Positions 8,167 to 16,753 of a stretch of 50,592 nt of DNA are shown in pieces. Each line of letters opens with the position of its first letter. The first letter of the stretch is position 1. The notes under the pieces were generated by a model, which saw only the letters and a list, made by a program, of their open reading frames with translations, made no database searches and was not told the DNA's origin. A program made the translations under genes and the position numbers. The stretch is taken from the NCBI GenBank assembly GCA_946411525.1, contig CAMKEI010000010.1, positions 1 through 50,592 on the forward strand, read 5' to 3'. The DNA is from an uncultured Clostridia bacterium (GTDB lineage Bacteria > Bacillota > Clostridia > Christensenellales > Aristaeellaceae).

Positions 8167-9159
8167 ATGACGATCAGACAGGTAACAAACCCTTCCGAGA
8201 AAGCAGCGATCAGCAGATCCGTCCTGGAAGCGCTGCGCGACTGGTTCGAGGTTGACGAATCACGGGAAACCTATATCCGGGAAAGTAAAGAATGGCCGTT
8301 CTTCGCGGCCTTTGACGGTGAAACGCCCGCCGGCTTCCTTTGCCTGAAAGAGACCGGAAAACAGACCGTCGAGCTTGCGGTCATGGGCGTATTGAAGGAG
8401 TATCATCGCCAAGGGATCGGAAGGCAGCTGTTCGATGCAGCTGCCGGCTACGCCCGGAACGCCGGCTATCAGTTCATGCAGGTCAAAACCGTCAAAGAAG
8501 GCGTATATCCCGACTACGACGCGACGAACCGGTTCTATCAGTCCCTCGGTTTCTGCGAGCTGGAAGTCTTTCCGGATCTGTGGGACAGGGATAACCCCTG
8601 TCAGGTCTATATCATGAATCTTCAGAAATCGGATCCCGGACTGGACCTGCTGATGCGCCGCCGCAGCTACCGCGGAAAATACAGACCGGTTCCTGTTCCG
8701 CGGGAGGATCTGAAAGCCATCATGGAAGCCGGCCTGGCTGCGCCGTCCGGCTGCAACAAACAGACTACCAGCCTGATCGCCGTAGACGATCCAGCGGTGC
8801 TGGAAAAACTGCACCGGGTCATCGATCCCCCCGCCGGCGCCACCGCCCCCGCCATGATCTGCGTCCTGACGCGACGGATCTATGCGTATCGGGACCGGTG
8901 TTTTTCCGTGCAGGATTATTCCGCAGCCATTGAAAATATGCTTCTCGCCGCGGTCGCCCTCGGATACCAGAGCTGCTGGTATGAGGGACACATCACGGAC
9001 GAGGACCGGATCGGCAGAAAGATGGCCGACCTGCTCGGCGTACCGGAGAACTATGATCTGGTCTGCTTCCTGCCTGTCGGCGTCGCGGAATCAGAACCCG
9101 CGGCGCCCCGGAAGAAATCCTTTGACGAGCGCGCCTGGTTCAACGGTTTCCCTTCCTGA
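8167..9159 (+). CDS. GNAT acetyltransferase fused to a nitroreductase-family domain
   Basis: One continuous 330-residue frame holds two enzyme domains. Residues ~1-152 are a GNAT N-acetyltransferase with the acetyl-CoA loop RQGIGR (81-86) and a Y-x-x-LGF block near 124-129. Residues ~160-330 are an FMN-dependent nitroreductase-like domain starting RRRSYRGKYRPVPVP, followed by the AAPSGCNKQ flavin-site segment and a C-terminal LGVPENYDLVCFLPVG strand. AAAGGAGA before the ATG at 8167 fixes the start. The fusion implies that acetylation and a flavin reduction act on one substrate or pathway; the substrate is unknown. Confidence 0.85.
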   Translation: MTIRQVTNPSEKAAISRSVLEALRDWFEVDESRETYIRESKEWPFFAAFDGETPAGFLCLKETGKQTVELAVMGVLKEYHRQGIGRQLFDAAAGYARNAGYQFMQVKTVKEGVYPDYDATNRFYQSLGFCELEVFPDLWDRDNPCQVYIMNLQKSDPGLDLLMRRRSYRGKYRPVPVPREDLKAIMEAGLAAPSGCNKQTTSLIAVDDPAVLEKLHRVIDPPAGATAPAMICVLTRRIYAYRDRCFSVQDYSAAIENMLLAAVALGYQSCWYEGHITDEDRIGRKMADLLGVPENYDLVCFLPVGVAESEPAAPRKKSFDERAWFNGFPS

Positions 9160-9175
9160 ACGGCAGCCGGTCTTT

Positions 9176-9652
9176 TCAGGCTTCCGTAATAACGTCCGCT
9201 TCGTCTTCAGCCGGTTCCTCAAACAGAGATTCCGCTTTCCGGAGAAGTCCTTCGTCCACATAGTACGACGAAGGCTCCTCCGTCTTTTTTTCATTTCGGT
9301 TCCGGATCCTGCGGTCCCATTCATTCTGACCGATCCGGAGATAGTGGATTTCACTTCTGACCCCGTGATCTGAATAAAACCGGCGAAGCCGATCCCGCTG
9401 CGCCCGGGTCCACAGCCCCCAGTCCAGAATCACGTCCGCTCCCGTCCGCAGGATCTGCAGGGACAGGTTCAGCAGATACTGTTCCGCACGGCGGGCATAA
9501 AGATCATGCATTTCCCCCGCTCCTTCCGGAAACAGTGAAAGTGTAATCTCATCAATCGACAGGATCACCGCGTTCCCTTCCGCCTGCAGCCGGCGGGCAT
9601 AAGTGCTTTTCCCGCAGCAAAGCTTCCCGCAGGTCATAATGACTTTGGCCAT
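9176..9652 (-). CDS. Small P-loop NTPase, AAA_33-type kinase
   Basis: A 158-residue protein with Walker A GKLCCGKST at residues 9-17, an LSIDE acidic strand, and the ILDWGLW segment typical of small zeta-toxin/chloramphenicol-phosphotransferase-like kinases. It probably phosphorylates a small molecule; the acceptor is not predictable. Two ATGs compete: 9661 lies only 3 bases from GGAGG, while 9652 lies 12 bases away and starts MAKVIM right before Walker A; 9652 is preferred. It is the last gene of the minus-strand operon, converging on the fusion gene with a 16-bp gap. Confidence 0.7.
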   Translation of the reverse strand: MAKVIMTCGKLCCGKSTYARRLQAEGNAVILSIDEITLSLFPEGAGEMHDLYARRAEQYLLNLSLQILRTGADVILDWGLWTRAQRDRLRRFYSDHGVRSEIHYLRIGQNEWDRRIRNRNEKKTEEPSSYYVDEGLLRKAESLFEEPAEDEADVITEA

Positions 9653-9681
9653 GCCTCTCATTATCCTCCCGGAACTGATTT

Positions 9682-11421
9682 TTATTTCCTGCGGATACTG
9701 TCCGCAGTCTGCAGCATGACTTCCTCGCAGTCCGCCGGACTGAAATAACGGTCGTCCTCAATCATGCACAGCACGAAAACCGCGCTGTCTGTTTCGACAT
9801 AGTATCTCCGTTCCGGATAATCAGAGAATTCTATGCTGAATCCACGCGCCATCCGGATACCCTGCGGGTTAACGTACAGCTCGGAATCCCGGAGCCAGTA
9901 ACATTCCTCCAGCACCTGATCCACATCAGTAAACCGCTGCCCCTGATCTCCCCTGATCTCCCTGTCCAGAATCAGCACGCCCGGTTTTCTGTCGTCCAGC
10001 GTATATTTCCATATCACCTGACGGGTGCTGGTGGATGTCTGGCTGAAACCTGCCGGCGGGGTTACGATCAGGCCTCCGACAGTCTGGCTGCCATCCTTCC
10101 TGAACCCTGTAAGCATGATCACCGCTACCGCCAGCAACAGCGCCGGCCAGATCAGCCACCTGATGATCCGGAGTGCTTTCGCGGCGATCGTTTCTCCCTT
10201 CTGAAGCTTCAGGATCCGCTCCGGCGTCCCGGAACTGCCCGGTTCTTTGTTATGTGCCTGTTTTTTCTTTCGTTCTCCGGTGAGCAACGCAACCGCTGTT
10301 TTCCACAGCCACCGGAACAGCAGCGTGCCGATCGCCGAACAGATCAGTACCGCCGCAATATAGAGCGGGACCTTCCTGATATAGTACAGGCTTTTCGCAA
10401 CGTCCAGAAACCCGTATCCGAACAGTTCCACAAAAAGCCCATGCACCAGGTAAAACTCCAGCGTTACGCTGCCCAGCCAGGCAAGCGCCTTGTTTCCGAA
10501 CCTGACCTTCATCATCAGCAGAAAACAGAAAGCTATGAAAACAATACATACCAGCCACTGGCAGCCCGCGCTCAGCAGGCTGTAAGGAACCTTCATCCGC
10601 GTCCCTTCCCAGTAATATCCCCAGCGATTATCGACAAGATAATCCGACTGTATGTACAGCAGGATCGTTCCGGCAAAGAAGAATATGAGCCAGACCCAGT
10701 ATCCCTTCCGGAAAAAGCGGGTTACCTGTTTTTCATACCTGCCGAAGAGCAGACCGATCGGGAACAGGATGATGCTGTTGTACCACCACTCTCCCCGCAT
10801 CCACCAGTCGTTCTGATGATCGATAAAGGCGCCGAGCACAGTATAGGCAACCGTAAAAACAAAAACCCAGAAGATGGCGAACCCTTCCCTTTTGCAAAAC
10901 CGGAATGCAGCCCAGAATATCAGATAGAAAAACGTGATTGCAATCACATACCAGGCGTTTGTGTTCGCCATATGCAAACCGGACAGATACCAGAGGATCT
11001 TCGTCAGGTTCATCCTTTCGCCCATCATCATGCGAACGGCGGTATAAATGAATTCAGAAAGGTAATATGCGATCACAACCGGCAGAACCCGCCGGCGGAT
11101 AAAGTGTTTCAGATAGTCAGGCTTGGTGTGCAGGCTCCTGTAAAGCCCCAGGCCGCTGCAGAACAGAAATACGGCCACGGCCGGAAATCCGATGCCGACA
11201 AAAAAGTCCAGGCCGTGTACCCGGACTGTCGACGGAATCCAGGGAGCACAGGTTTTCTGCGCCATATGATGCAGCGCAATCCCCAGCGCAGTGATACCCT
11301 GCAAGATTTTTGTCTGCTTCAGAGAGGTAAACTCCTCGTTCCATTCACCCCGCGCGCAGCACTTCGCCCCGAAGAAAATCAGCGCCGCCAGCGCAAAGTA
11401 AAACAGATACATCCAGTCCAT
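9682..11421 (-). CDS. Membrane acyltransferase (acyltransferase family 3) with a C-terminal soluble domain
   Basis: A 579-residue polytopic membrane protein. About ten hydrophobic segments and the early QGITALGIALHHM motif with the His pair-type active site mark the acyltransferase 3 family, which moves acetyl or other acyl groups onto extracellular sugars or peptides. After a last membrane segment near residue 440 comes a ~130-residue hydrophilic, beta-rich tail beginning about TPPAGFS, predicted outside, that I do not recognise. Start: ATG with GGGAGA eight bases upstream. It follows the GNAT gene by 17 bp in the operon. Confidence 0.82.
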   Translation of the reverse strand: MDWMYLFYFALAALIFFGAKCCARGEWNEEFTSLKQTKILQGITALGIALHHMAQKTCAPWIPSTVRVHGLDFFVGIGFPAVAVFLFCSGLGLYRSLHTKPDYLKHFIRRRVLPVVIAYYLSEFIYTAVRMMMGERMNLTKILWYLSGLHMANTNAWYVIAITFFYLIFWAAFRFCKREGFAIFWVFVFTVAYTVLGAFIDHQNDWWMRGEWWYNSIILFPIGLLFGRYEKQVTRFFRKGYWVWLIFFFAGTILLYIQSDYLVDNRWGYYWEGTRMKVPYSLLSAGCQWLVCIVFIAFCFLLMMKVRFGNKALAWLGSVTLEFYLVHGLFVELFGYGFLDVAKSLYYIRKVPLYIAAVLICSAIGTLLFRWLWKTAVALLTGERKKKQAHNKEPGSSGTPERILKLQKGETIAAKALRIIRWLIWPALLLAVAVIMLTGFRKDGSQTVGGLIVTPPAGFSQTSTSTRQVIWKYTLDDRKPGVLILDREIRGDQGQRFTDVDQVLEECYWLRDSELYVNPQGIRMARGFSIEFSDYPERRYYVETDSAVFVLCMIEDDRYFSPADCEEVMLQTADSIRRK

Positions 11422-11438
11422 ATTATCTTTCTCCCGGT

Positions 11439-11873
11439 TCAGATTTCTTCATGTTTGCGTTCAACCCGATGAAAGATCCTCAGGCGCTGAGCCTCGTTGG
11501 CGGAGAAACCGAATTTCTCATAAAACGGGATTTTGTCCGGCATGGCGCAGAGTTCCACAAAGATATCTGTCCCTTCCACGCCATGGTCATTAATGAACTG
11601 AAGGATCTCGCCCATCAGCATACAGCCGATGCCCCTGCCCTGGTATTCCGGTCTGACGATCACATCTTTGATGTAATAATCCAGTCCCATGTCTCCGATC
11701 ACCCGGGCCATGGCTACAATCTGATCGCCGTCAAACACGGACACCCTGAACAGCGTATGCTCCATCGCCAGCCGCGTCTGCTCCTGCGAAGGGCCCTGTC
11801 CCCATACGGTTTCCCATAACTGGATAAATTCCTCGGCACTCAATTCATTGTGCTTAACAATCAGATCCTTCAT
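11439..11873 (-). CDS. GNAT family N-acetyltransferase
   Basis: A 144-residue single-domain GNAT protein. The central block VIVRPEYQGRGIG gives the acetyl-CoA pyrophosphate loop, and the C-terminal FYEKFGF block is typical. It should acetylate an amine on a small molecule or protein; the substrate is unknown. AGGGGA lies six bases before the ATG. It is the middle of three short-gapped genes and adjoins a second GNAT gene of low similarity. Confidence 0.88.
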   Translation of the reverse strand: MKDLIVKHNELSAEEFIQLWETVWGQGPSQEQTRLAMEHTLFRVSVFDGDQIVAMARVIGDMGLDYYIKDVIVRPEYQGRGIGCMLMGEILQFINDHGVEGTDIFVELCAMPDKIPFYEKFGFSANEAQRLRIFHRVERKHEEI

Positions 11874-11897
11874 GCGCTTCCCCTGTCTGCTTCCGGT

Positions 11898-12368
11898 TTA
11901 TGTTCTGTATTTTTCAAGCCTGTACAGCTGCTCATCATCGACCGTTTCTTTTCCGTCCTTGAAAGAATAACCCATTTTCCGATAAAACGGAAGCCCGGTT
12001 ATGGAAGCAGGGATTTCAATCCGTTTTGCCCGCAGGGCAAACTCATCCTGCTCCAGCGTCTCAACGATTGCCCTTCCGACGCCTTTCCCCTGGCAGTCCG
12101 GATGAACGAAGACCGTGAACAGGCTGCTCTCATCTTCTTTACCCCAGTACGGGCCGATCGCACCGCAGCCGATGATCCGGTTTCCTTCCTCCGCCACATA
12201 AAAATGTGTCCAGGACGCCCGCTGCAGTACATGCTCCGGCGTCTCTGTCCTCACCAGTTCCTCCATCAGTTCCACCGGATAATCCCGGGTGTTGGAAATC
12301 CGGATCGTGGTCACGATCAGGTCGGATACTGCCTGCGCATCCTGTTCCTTCAGCCTTCTGATTATCAT
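11898..12368 (-). CDS. GNAT family N-acetyltransferase
   Basis: A 156-residue acetyltransferase with VFVHPDCQGKGVGRAIV as the acetyl-CoA-binding segment and the FYRKMGY C-terminal block. The open frame extends 32 codons upstream into the HAD gene, but AAGGAGA before the ATG at 12368 defines the start and leaves a 19-bp gap after the HAD stop codon. The substrate is unknown; the similar neighbour suggests a pair of related activities. Confidence 0.87.
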   Translation of the reverse strand: MIIRRLKEQDAQAVSDLIVTTIRISNTRDYPVELMEELVRTETPEHVLQRASWTHFYVAEEGNRIIGCGAIGPYWGKEDESSLFTVFVHPDCQGKGVGRAIVETLEQDEFALRAKRIEIPASITGLPFYRKMGYSFKDGKETVDDEQLYRLEKYRT

Positions 12369-12387
12369 GGTTTTCTTCTCCTTCCGT

Positions 12388-13215
12388 TCATCGTCCGGAC
12401 ATCCTGCGGACAAGCCACTTTGCAACCCCGTCGTCCTCATTGCTTTCAATAACCCCTGTCGCAATCGCTTTCAGTTCATCCACCGCGTTGGCCACCGCGT
12501 AGCACTCGTCTGAAATCTCAAACATGGGGATATCGTTCACTGCGTCCCCGAAAGAAATGATCCTGGTGCAGCCCCACATCTTCTTCAGCTTCCTGATAGC
12601 GTTTGCCTTGGACGCAAGAGCGGGCATAATTTCGCACCAGTATTCCGGCCGGTACAGTTCCTGCTGTATCGTACACCGGTAACGGCTGTCGCCGGAAAGC
12701 AGATCAAAGACCGGCTGCAGTTCGTCCTGCTCTCCTATACAGGTATAGTAAAACACGTCCCCTTCGTACAGCGCGTCCGGAGAGAAAACCGCCCGGAACC
12801 GCGGATCTCCCGGCCTTTGGTTCAGATAGCGGCGGATGCCGTCGTTCTCATACCGCGGGATCCAGGATACCCTTTCGATACCGTCAACAAAGGAATAAAC
12901 CAGCGGGCTGATCCGGTGCTGATCCAGCGCCTCCCTTACCCTGTCCCTTTCCCCTTCCGTGAATCCCTCCCTGGAAAGGATCCCGCCGGTGGACGGCTGA
13001 AAGATGAATGCGCCGTTATAGGCAATAACCGGTATCTTCGTGCTCAGTCCCTCGGTCACCCTGGAAGCGGATACCAGTGATCTGGCCGTCGCATAAGTAA
13101 ACAGCATGCCCCTGTCCACCAGCCCGTTGATGGCACGGATGCTGAAATCACTGATACGGTCCCGCCTGTTCAGCAGCGTGCCATCCAGATCGGTAACAAA
13201 CAGTTCCTTTTCCAT
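12388..13215 (-). CDS. Cof-type HAD family phosphatase
   Basis: A 275-residue HAD-superfamily IIB hydrolase. Motif I is DLDGT (Asp9 and Asp11), motif II lies in the YATAR region, and motif IV is SFGDAVND; a Cof-type cap domain lies between. Such enzymes dephosphorylate sugar phosphates or cofactors in the cytosol. The C-terminal DDGVAKWL block is shared with the HAD protein at 13645-14409, so the two are paralogues. AAAGGAG precedes the ATG. Confidence 0.9.
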   Translation of the reverse strand: MEKELFVTDLDGTLLNRRDRISDFSIRAINGLVDRGMLFTYATARSLVSASRVTEGLSTKIPVIAYNGAFIFQPSTGGILSREGFTEGERDRVREALDQHRISPLVYSFVDGIERVSWIPRYENDGIRRYLNQRPGDPRFRAVFSPDALYEGDVFYYTCIGEQDELQPVFDLLSGDSRYRCTIQQELYRPEYWCEIMPALASKANAIRKLKKMWGCTRIISFGDAVNDIPMFEISDECYAVANAVDELKAIATGVIESNEDDGVAKWLVRRMSGR

Positions 13216-13224
13216 GCAGCTCCT

Positions 13225-13632
13225 TTAATGTCCCTGACGCTTTCCGGTTCTGATGAAATCAATCAGTTCCTCAAGATCATCAAATTCGTCATAATCCCCC
13301 ATGATGCCTTCGCGATGATAGACAATGCCCGCCTTTTCGTTCGCCTCCAGGCAGTCCAGCAGCGCTTCCGCCCCGTACCGGCGGGCGTATTCCGTAAAAG
13401 CCAGCGCTTTGATCTTACTGGAGAACAGACCTTTTCTGCATGCCTTGTCCCCGCAGACCCAGCAGGCGCCCAAGCCTTTCGCGATGCAGCATTTCCGGTT
13501 CTCGCACCATTCAGCGTCCCTGCACCAGGACAAATCCAGAAAACCATCCTGTTTGCAGCCTTTGCACTGCACGTTCTCCGAACACAGGCAGCAGGCCAGT
13601 CCGCACCTGGCAATTCCCAGTTCACGTTTCAT
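13225..13632 (-). CDS. Cysteine-rich DUF3795 protein
   Basis: A 135-residue protein with about 15 cysteines in the first two thirds, in pairs such as CGLACCLC, CKGC and CWVCG, which suggests zinc or iron-sulfur binding. The pattern matches DUF3795, whose function is not established. An in-frame GTG directly precedes the ATG at 13632; the ATG has better spacing (seven bases) from AGGAGG. It sits between two paralogous HAD phosphatases with gaps of about 10 bp. Confidence 0.8.
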   Translation of the reverse strand: MKRELGIARCGLACCLCSENVQCKGCKQDGFLDLSWCRDAEWCENRKCCIAKGLGACWVCGDKACRKGLFSSKIKALAFTEYARRYGAEALLDCLEANEKAGIVYHREGIMGDYDEFDDLEELIDFIRTGKRQGH

Positions 13633-13644
13633 CACAGATCCTCC

Positions 13645-14409
13645 TCAGTTCAGAATATGATCCGTCAGCCACTTTGCGACACCATCCTCATCGTTGGACA
13701 GCGTGATCTCATCCGCTGCTTCCAGAATCTCCGGGACAGCGTTCGCCACGGCGACGCCTTTGCCGCACATCTTCAGCATCTCCAGATCGTTCCCGTCATC
13801 TCCGAACGCGACCGTCTCCTCCGGAGCGATACCGCTGGCTTTTGCCAGCGCTTTGATCGCTTCTGTCTTCCCTGCACCGGCCGGCATGAACGCATACCAT
13901 CTTTCTCCCCGGTAACACTGCAGTTTGCAGTCCGCCTGCTCCGCAATCTCCCTGGCGATCCGCTCTTCCGGCAGCTCAGCTACGATCTTGTTCGCGCACA
14001 CATCCAGACCTGCCGCATAATCGCAGTAGACGGCCTTATGCAGTTTTTCGGATGCGCTGATATGCCGGCTGTTCCAATACACGGTCTTTCCATGTGCAAC
14101 GGTGATTTCTGTCCCCGGAACCGCTCCGGCGATGCTCCGCACAATCCGGTTCGTGTCGGATATGGAAAAAGCACAGGAATAAATACACTGACCGTCCGAA
14201 TGGATCAGCGTTCCGTCGGTGGTAATCTCGAAATCGGGTTTCAGCTGTTCGATATACCGCTCGGCGCCGATCCAGTACCGGGCTGTGGCGATCGCAAACA
14301 GGATCCCTTTCGCCCGGCAGTCTCCGAGCACCCGAAGGGTTTCTCCGGATATACTGCCGTCCTGCCTCAGCAGCGTATGGTCCAGGTCCGTCAGAATCAT
14401 TCTGATCAT
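13645..14409 (-). CDS. Cof-type HAD family phosphatase
   Basis: A 254-residue HAD-IIB hydrolase. Motif I reads DLDHT (Asp8 and Asp10), with His where Gly is usual; motif IV is FGDDGND, and the cap domain is of the Cof type. It should cleave phosphate from a small metabolite. The ATG overlaps the stop codon of the upstream MATE remnant (ATGA), a sign that the two were once translationally coupled. GGAGA lies about six bases upstream. Confidence 0.9.
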   Translation of the reverse strand: MIRMILTDLDHTLLRQDGSISGETLRVLGDCRAKGILFAIATARYWIGAERYIEQLKPDFEITTDGTLIHSDGQCIYSCAFSISDTNRIVRSIAGAVPGTEITVAHGKTVYWNSRHISASEKLHKAVYCDYAAGLDVCANKIVAELPEERIAREIAEQADCKLQCYRGERWYAFMPAGAGKTEAIKALAKASGIAPEETVAFGDDGNDLEMLKMCGKGVAVANAVPEILEAADEITLSNDEDGVAKWLTDHILN

Positions 14410-14630
14410 AAGCGTTCTCCATTCCCGGCCGCAGTCTGCCCGACCCGGTTCATTTTTCTGAGAATACCGGAAACAATGAAAGCCGCAGCAACCCCCGTAA
14501 GCAGGTCAGATGCCGGCTGAGCCAGAAGGATCCCGGAAAACCCGAGCCATGCGGTCAGCACTGTAATCGCAATGAAAAAAGGATACCCCGACGGGATGCG
14601 GAAAAGATCAGCTCGCCGGCACAGCCAGCT
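14406..14630 (-). pseudogene. C-terminal remnant of a MATE efflux transporter
   Basis: This stretch has no intact gene, but minus-strand translation reads about 74 codons to a TGA and contains ITVLTAWLGFSGILLAQPAS and then a hydrophobic segment, the typical last two helices of MATE multidrug exporters. An in-frame stop lies just upstream at 14631-14633, and the ten preceding helices are gone. A promoter and an AGGAGG remain upstream, so it looks like an internal deletion of the operon's first gene. It is absent from a plain gene list because no start codon is linked to it. Confidence 0.65.
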
Positions 14631-14707
14631 TCATGTACGCACAGCAGCGGAGCGTTTTCAAACAGATCCCGCTGCAAAACAGGTTCCTCCTGAAAGCTGA
14701 TACACCC

Positions 14708-14736
14708 ATCATATCAGCAGCGGCATGCGCTGTAAA
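14708..14736 (-). promoter_or_regulatory. Promoter of the HAD/GNAT/acyltransferase operon
   Basis: Minus strand TTTACA (14731-14736), 17-bp spacer, TATGAT (14708-14713). AGGAGG follows, now leading into the MATE remnant. It probably drives the seven genes down to 9176. Confidence 0.75.
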
Positions 14737-14744
14737 CGAGAATA

Positions 14745-14753
14745 TGATATAAT
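14745..14753 (+). promoter_or_regulatory. Extended -10 promoter of the histidine phosphatase gene
   Basis: TGATATAAT is a TGN-extended -10 about 35 bases before the start codon; no good -35 is visible. It is divergent from the operon promoter next to it. Confidence 0.6.
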
Positions 14754-14786
14754 TGCCTTATCAGATGAAAGGAACAGGACAGGGAA

Positions 14787-15338
14787 ATGCTGTATATTAT
14801 CCGGCACGGAAGAACAGACTGGAACGATCTGCACAAACTGCAGGGCCAGACCGATGTGCCGCTGAATGACGAAGGCCGGCTGATGGCGGAAAAAGCCCGG
14901 GAAACATACCGGGACGTTCATTTTGATATCTGCTTCTGCTCTCCGCTGATCCGTGCGAAGGAAACCGCGGAGATTCTCCTCCGTGGCAGAAACATCCCCC
15001 TCCTGACCGACGACCGGCTGATGGAAATGAGCTTCGGCAGCTTTGAAGGCCTGGAAAACAGTTTTGATATTCCGGACTGCCCGATCAACACGCTGTTTTT
15101 TGCGCCGGACCGGTACATTTCGCCGCCCGGCGGTGCGGAGAGCCTGGATGATCTGTTCGCCCGCACAGGGGCATTCCTGCGGGAATGCGTGGATCCGCTG
15201 CTGAAGGAAGAAAAAGATGTGCTGATTGTCGGCCACGGCGCAATGAACTCCAGCATCGTCTGCCGGATCCGGAATCTTCCGCGGGCGCAGTTCTGGAGCG
15301 CCGGAATTGAAAACTGCCGGCTGATGCGGCTGATCTGA
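14787..15338 (+). CDS. Histidine phosphatase (phosphoglycerate mutase-like)
   Basis: A 183-residue member of the histidine phosphatase superfamily. The phospho-acceptor motif IIRHGRTDWN lies at residues 4-13, SPLIRAKETAEIL gives the second Arg, and VGHGAMN near residue 150 holds the second His. Related clostridial proteins act as alpha-ribazole phosphatase or general phosphatases; without cobalamin genes nearby, the substrate is open. The promoter has an extended -10; the ribosome site (AGGACAGGG) is moderate. Confidence 0.88.
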   Translation: MLYIIRHGRTDWNDLHKLQGQTDVPLNDEGRLMAEKARETYRDVHFDICFCSPLIRAKETAEILLRGRNIPLLTDDRLMEMSFGSFEGLENSFDIPDCPINTLFFAPDRYISPPGGAESLDDLFARTGAFLRECVDPLLKEEKDVLIVGHGAMNSSIVCRIRNLPRAQFWSAGIENCRLMRLI

Positions 15339-15362
15339 CAGCATTTCAGGCGTTTGTTCGCC

Positions 15363-15391
15363 TTCCCTTTCCCGTGGGATTACAGTATAAT
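15363..15391 (+). promoter_or_regulatory. Promoter of the rarA-SpoIID operon
   Basis: TATAAT (15386-15391) with a weak -35 TTCCCT (15363-15368) at 17 bp; GAGGGAGG follows before the rarA start. Confidence 0.5.
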
Positions 15392-15421
15392 AATCGCAAT
15401 AAACTGAGGGAGGAAGCGCCC

Positions 15422-16753
15422 ATGAGCGAGAATAACCTGCTGCCGGAACAGGCGCCGTCCATGTTCGGCCAGCCCCTGGCTGCCCGGATGCGGCCTGCCT
15501 CGCTGGATGAAATCGCGGGGCAGCAGCATCTGCTGGGCGAGGGAAAAGTCCTCCGACGGCTGATCTCTTCAGACAATATCGGATCCATGATCTTCTGGGG
15601 CCCGCCCGGCGTCGGCAAAACGACACTTGCCCGGGTCATCGCCCTGCAGACGAAGGCTTCTTTCATTGACTTTTCCGCCGTAAACAGCGGCATCAAGGAG
15701 ATCCGCCAGGTCATGAACCAGGCAGAGGAGAACCGCGTCTACGGCATCCGTACAATTGTTTTTGTGGACGAAATCCACCGCTTCAACAAGGCGCAGCAGG
15801 ACGCCTTCCTCCCCTTTGTGGAAAAAGGCAGCATCGTGCTGATCGGCGCGACGACCGAGAATCCCTCCTTTGAAGTCAACAGCGCGCTCCTGTCCCGGTG
15901 CAAGGTTTTCGTGCTGCACGCCCTGAACCGGGAGGACATCCTCGCCCTCCTTCGCCGCGCGCTGACGGACGAACGCGGCTTTGGCCGGGATAAAGTGGAA
16001 ATCAGCGAAAATGCCCTCAGTGCCATCGCGGATTTCAGCAACGGGGACGCCCGCAGCGCCCTGAGTTCCCTGGAGATGGTCGTTCTCAACGGCGAAGCCG
16101 GGGAGGACGGGATCCGCGTTACGGACGAGATTGTTGCACAGTGCCTGAGCCGCAAGAACCTGATGTACGACAAGAACGGCGAGGAGCATTACAACATTAT
16201 CTCCGCCCTGCATAAATCCATGCGCAACTCCGATCCGGACGCCGCCGTCTACTGGATGATGCGGATGCTGGAAGGCGGAGAGGATCCGCTGTATATTGCC
16301 CGGCGGGTGCTGCGTTTCGCCGCGGAAGACGTAGGTCTGGCCGATCCCCGGGCCATGGAGGTCGGGGTCGCCGCCTATCAGGCGTGCCACTTCATCGGCG
16401 TACCGGAATGCAACGTCCACCTGGCCGAAGCCGTTGTATATATGTCCCTCGCTTCCAAGTCCAACGCCATGGAAATGGCGGTGACCGAAGCCCGGGAAGC
16501 TATTGAGAAAGAGCCGGACGCGCCGGTTCCGCTGGTGATCCGCAACGCACCGACCCGCCTCATGAAAGATCTGTCCTATGGCAAAGGCTATCAGTATGCC
16601 CATGATTATGAGGAAAAGATCACGGCTATGCAGTGCCTGCCGGACGGCCTGAAGGACCGGCAGTTCTACCACCCTACAGACCAGGGGCAGGAAAGCCGAT
16701 ACAAGGAACGCCTGGAACAGATCCGGGCGTGGAAGAAGGAACACCGCAAATGA
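15422..16753 (+). CDS. rarA: Replication-associated recombination protein A (RarA/MgsA)
   Basis: A 443-residue AAA+ ATPase of the RarA/Mgs1/WRNIP1 family, which acts at stalled replication forks with SSB. Walker A is GPPGVGKTT (residues 60-68), Walker B is VFVDEIHRF, sensor 1 is GATTEN, and the C-terminal tetramerisation region ends with the family's DLSYGKGYQYAHDYE and LPDGLKDRQFYHPT blocks. An in-frame ATG 16 codons upstream overlaps the promoter region; GAGGGAGG selects 15422. Its stop overlaps the start of the SpoIID-domain gene (ATGA). Confidence 0.95.
   Translation: MSENNLLPEQAPSMFGQPLAARMRPASLDEIAGQQHLLGEGKVLRRLISSDNIGSMIFWGPPGVGKTTLARVIALQTKASFIDFSAVNSGIKEIRQVMNQAEENRVYGIRTIVFVDEIHRFNKAQQDAFLPFVEKGSIVLIGATTENPSFEVNSALLSRCKVFVLHALNREDILALLRRALTDERGFGRDKVEISENALSAIADFSNGDARSALSSLEMVVLNGEAGEDGIRVTDEIVAQCLSRKNLMYDKNGEEHYNIISALHKSMRNSDPDAAVYWMMRMLEGGEDPLYIARRVLRFAAEDVGLADPRAMEVGVAAYQACHFIGVPECNVHLAEAVVYMSLASKSNAMEMAVTEAREAIEKEPDAPVPLVIRNAPTRLMKDLSYGKGYQYAHDYEEKITAMQCLPDGLKDRQFYHPTDQGQESRYKERLEQIRAWKKEHRK

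Noticed and set aside
15347-15362. Terminator after the histidine phosphatase gene
   Set aside because: AGGCG/CGCCT gives only five pairs and the following sequence is a poor T-run.
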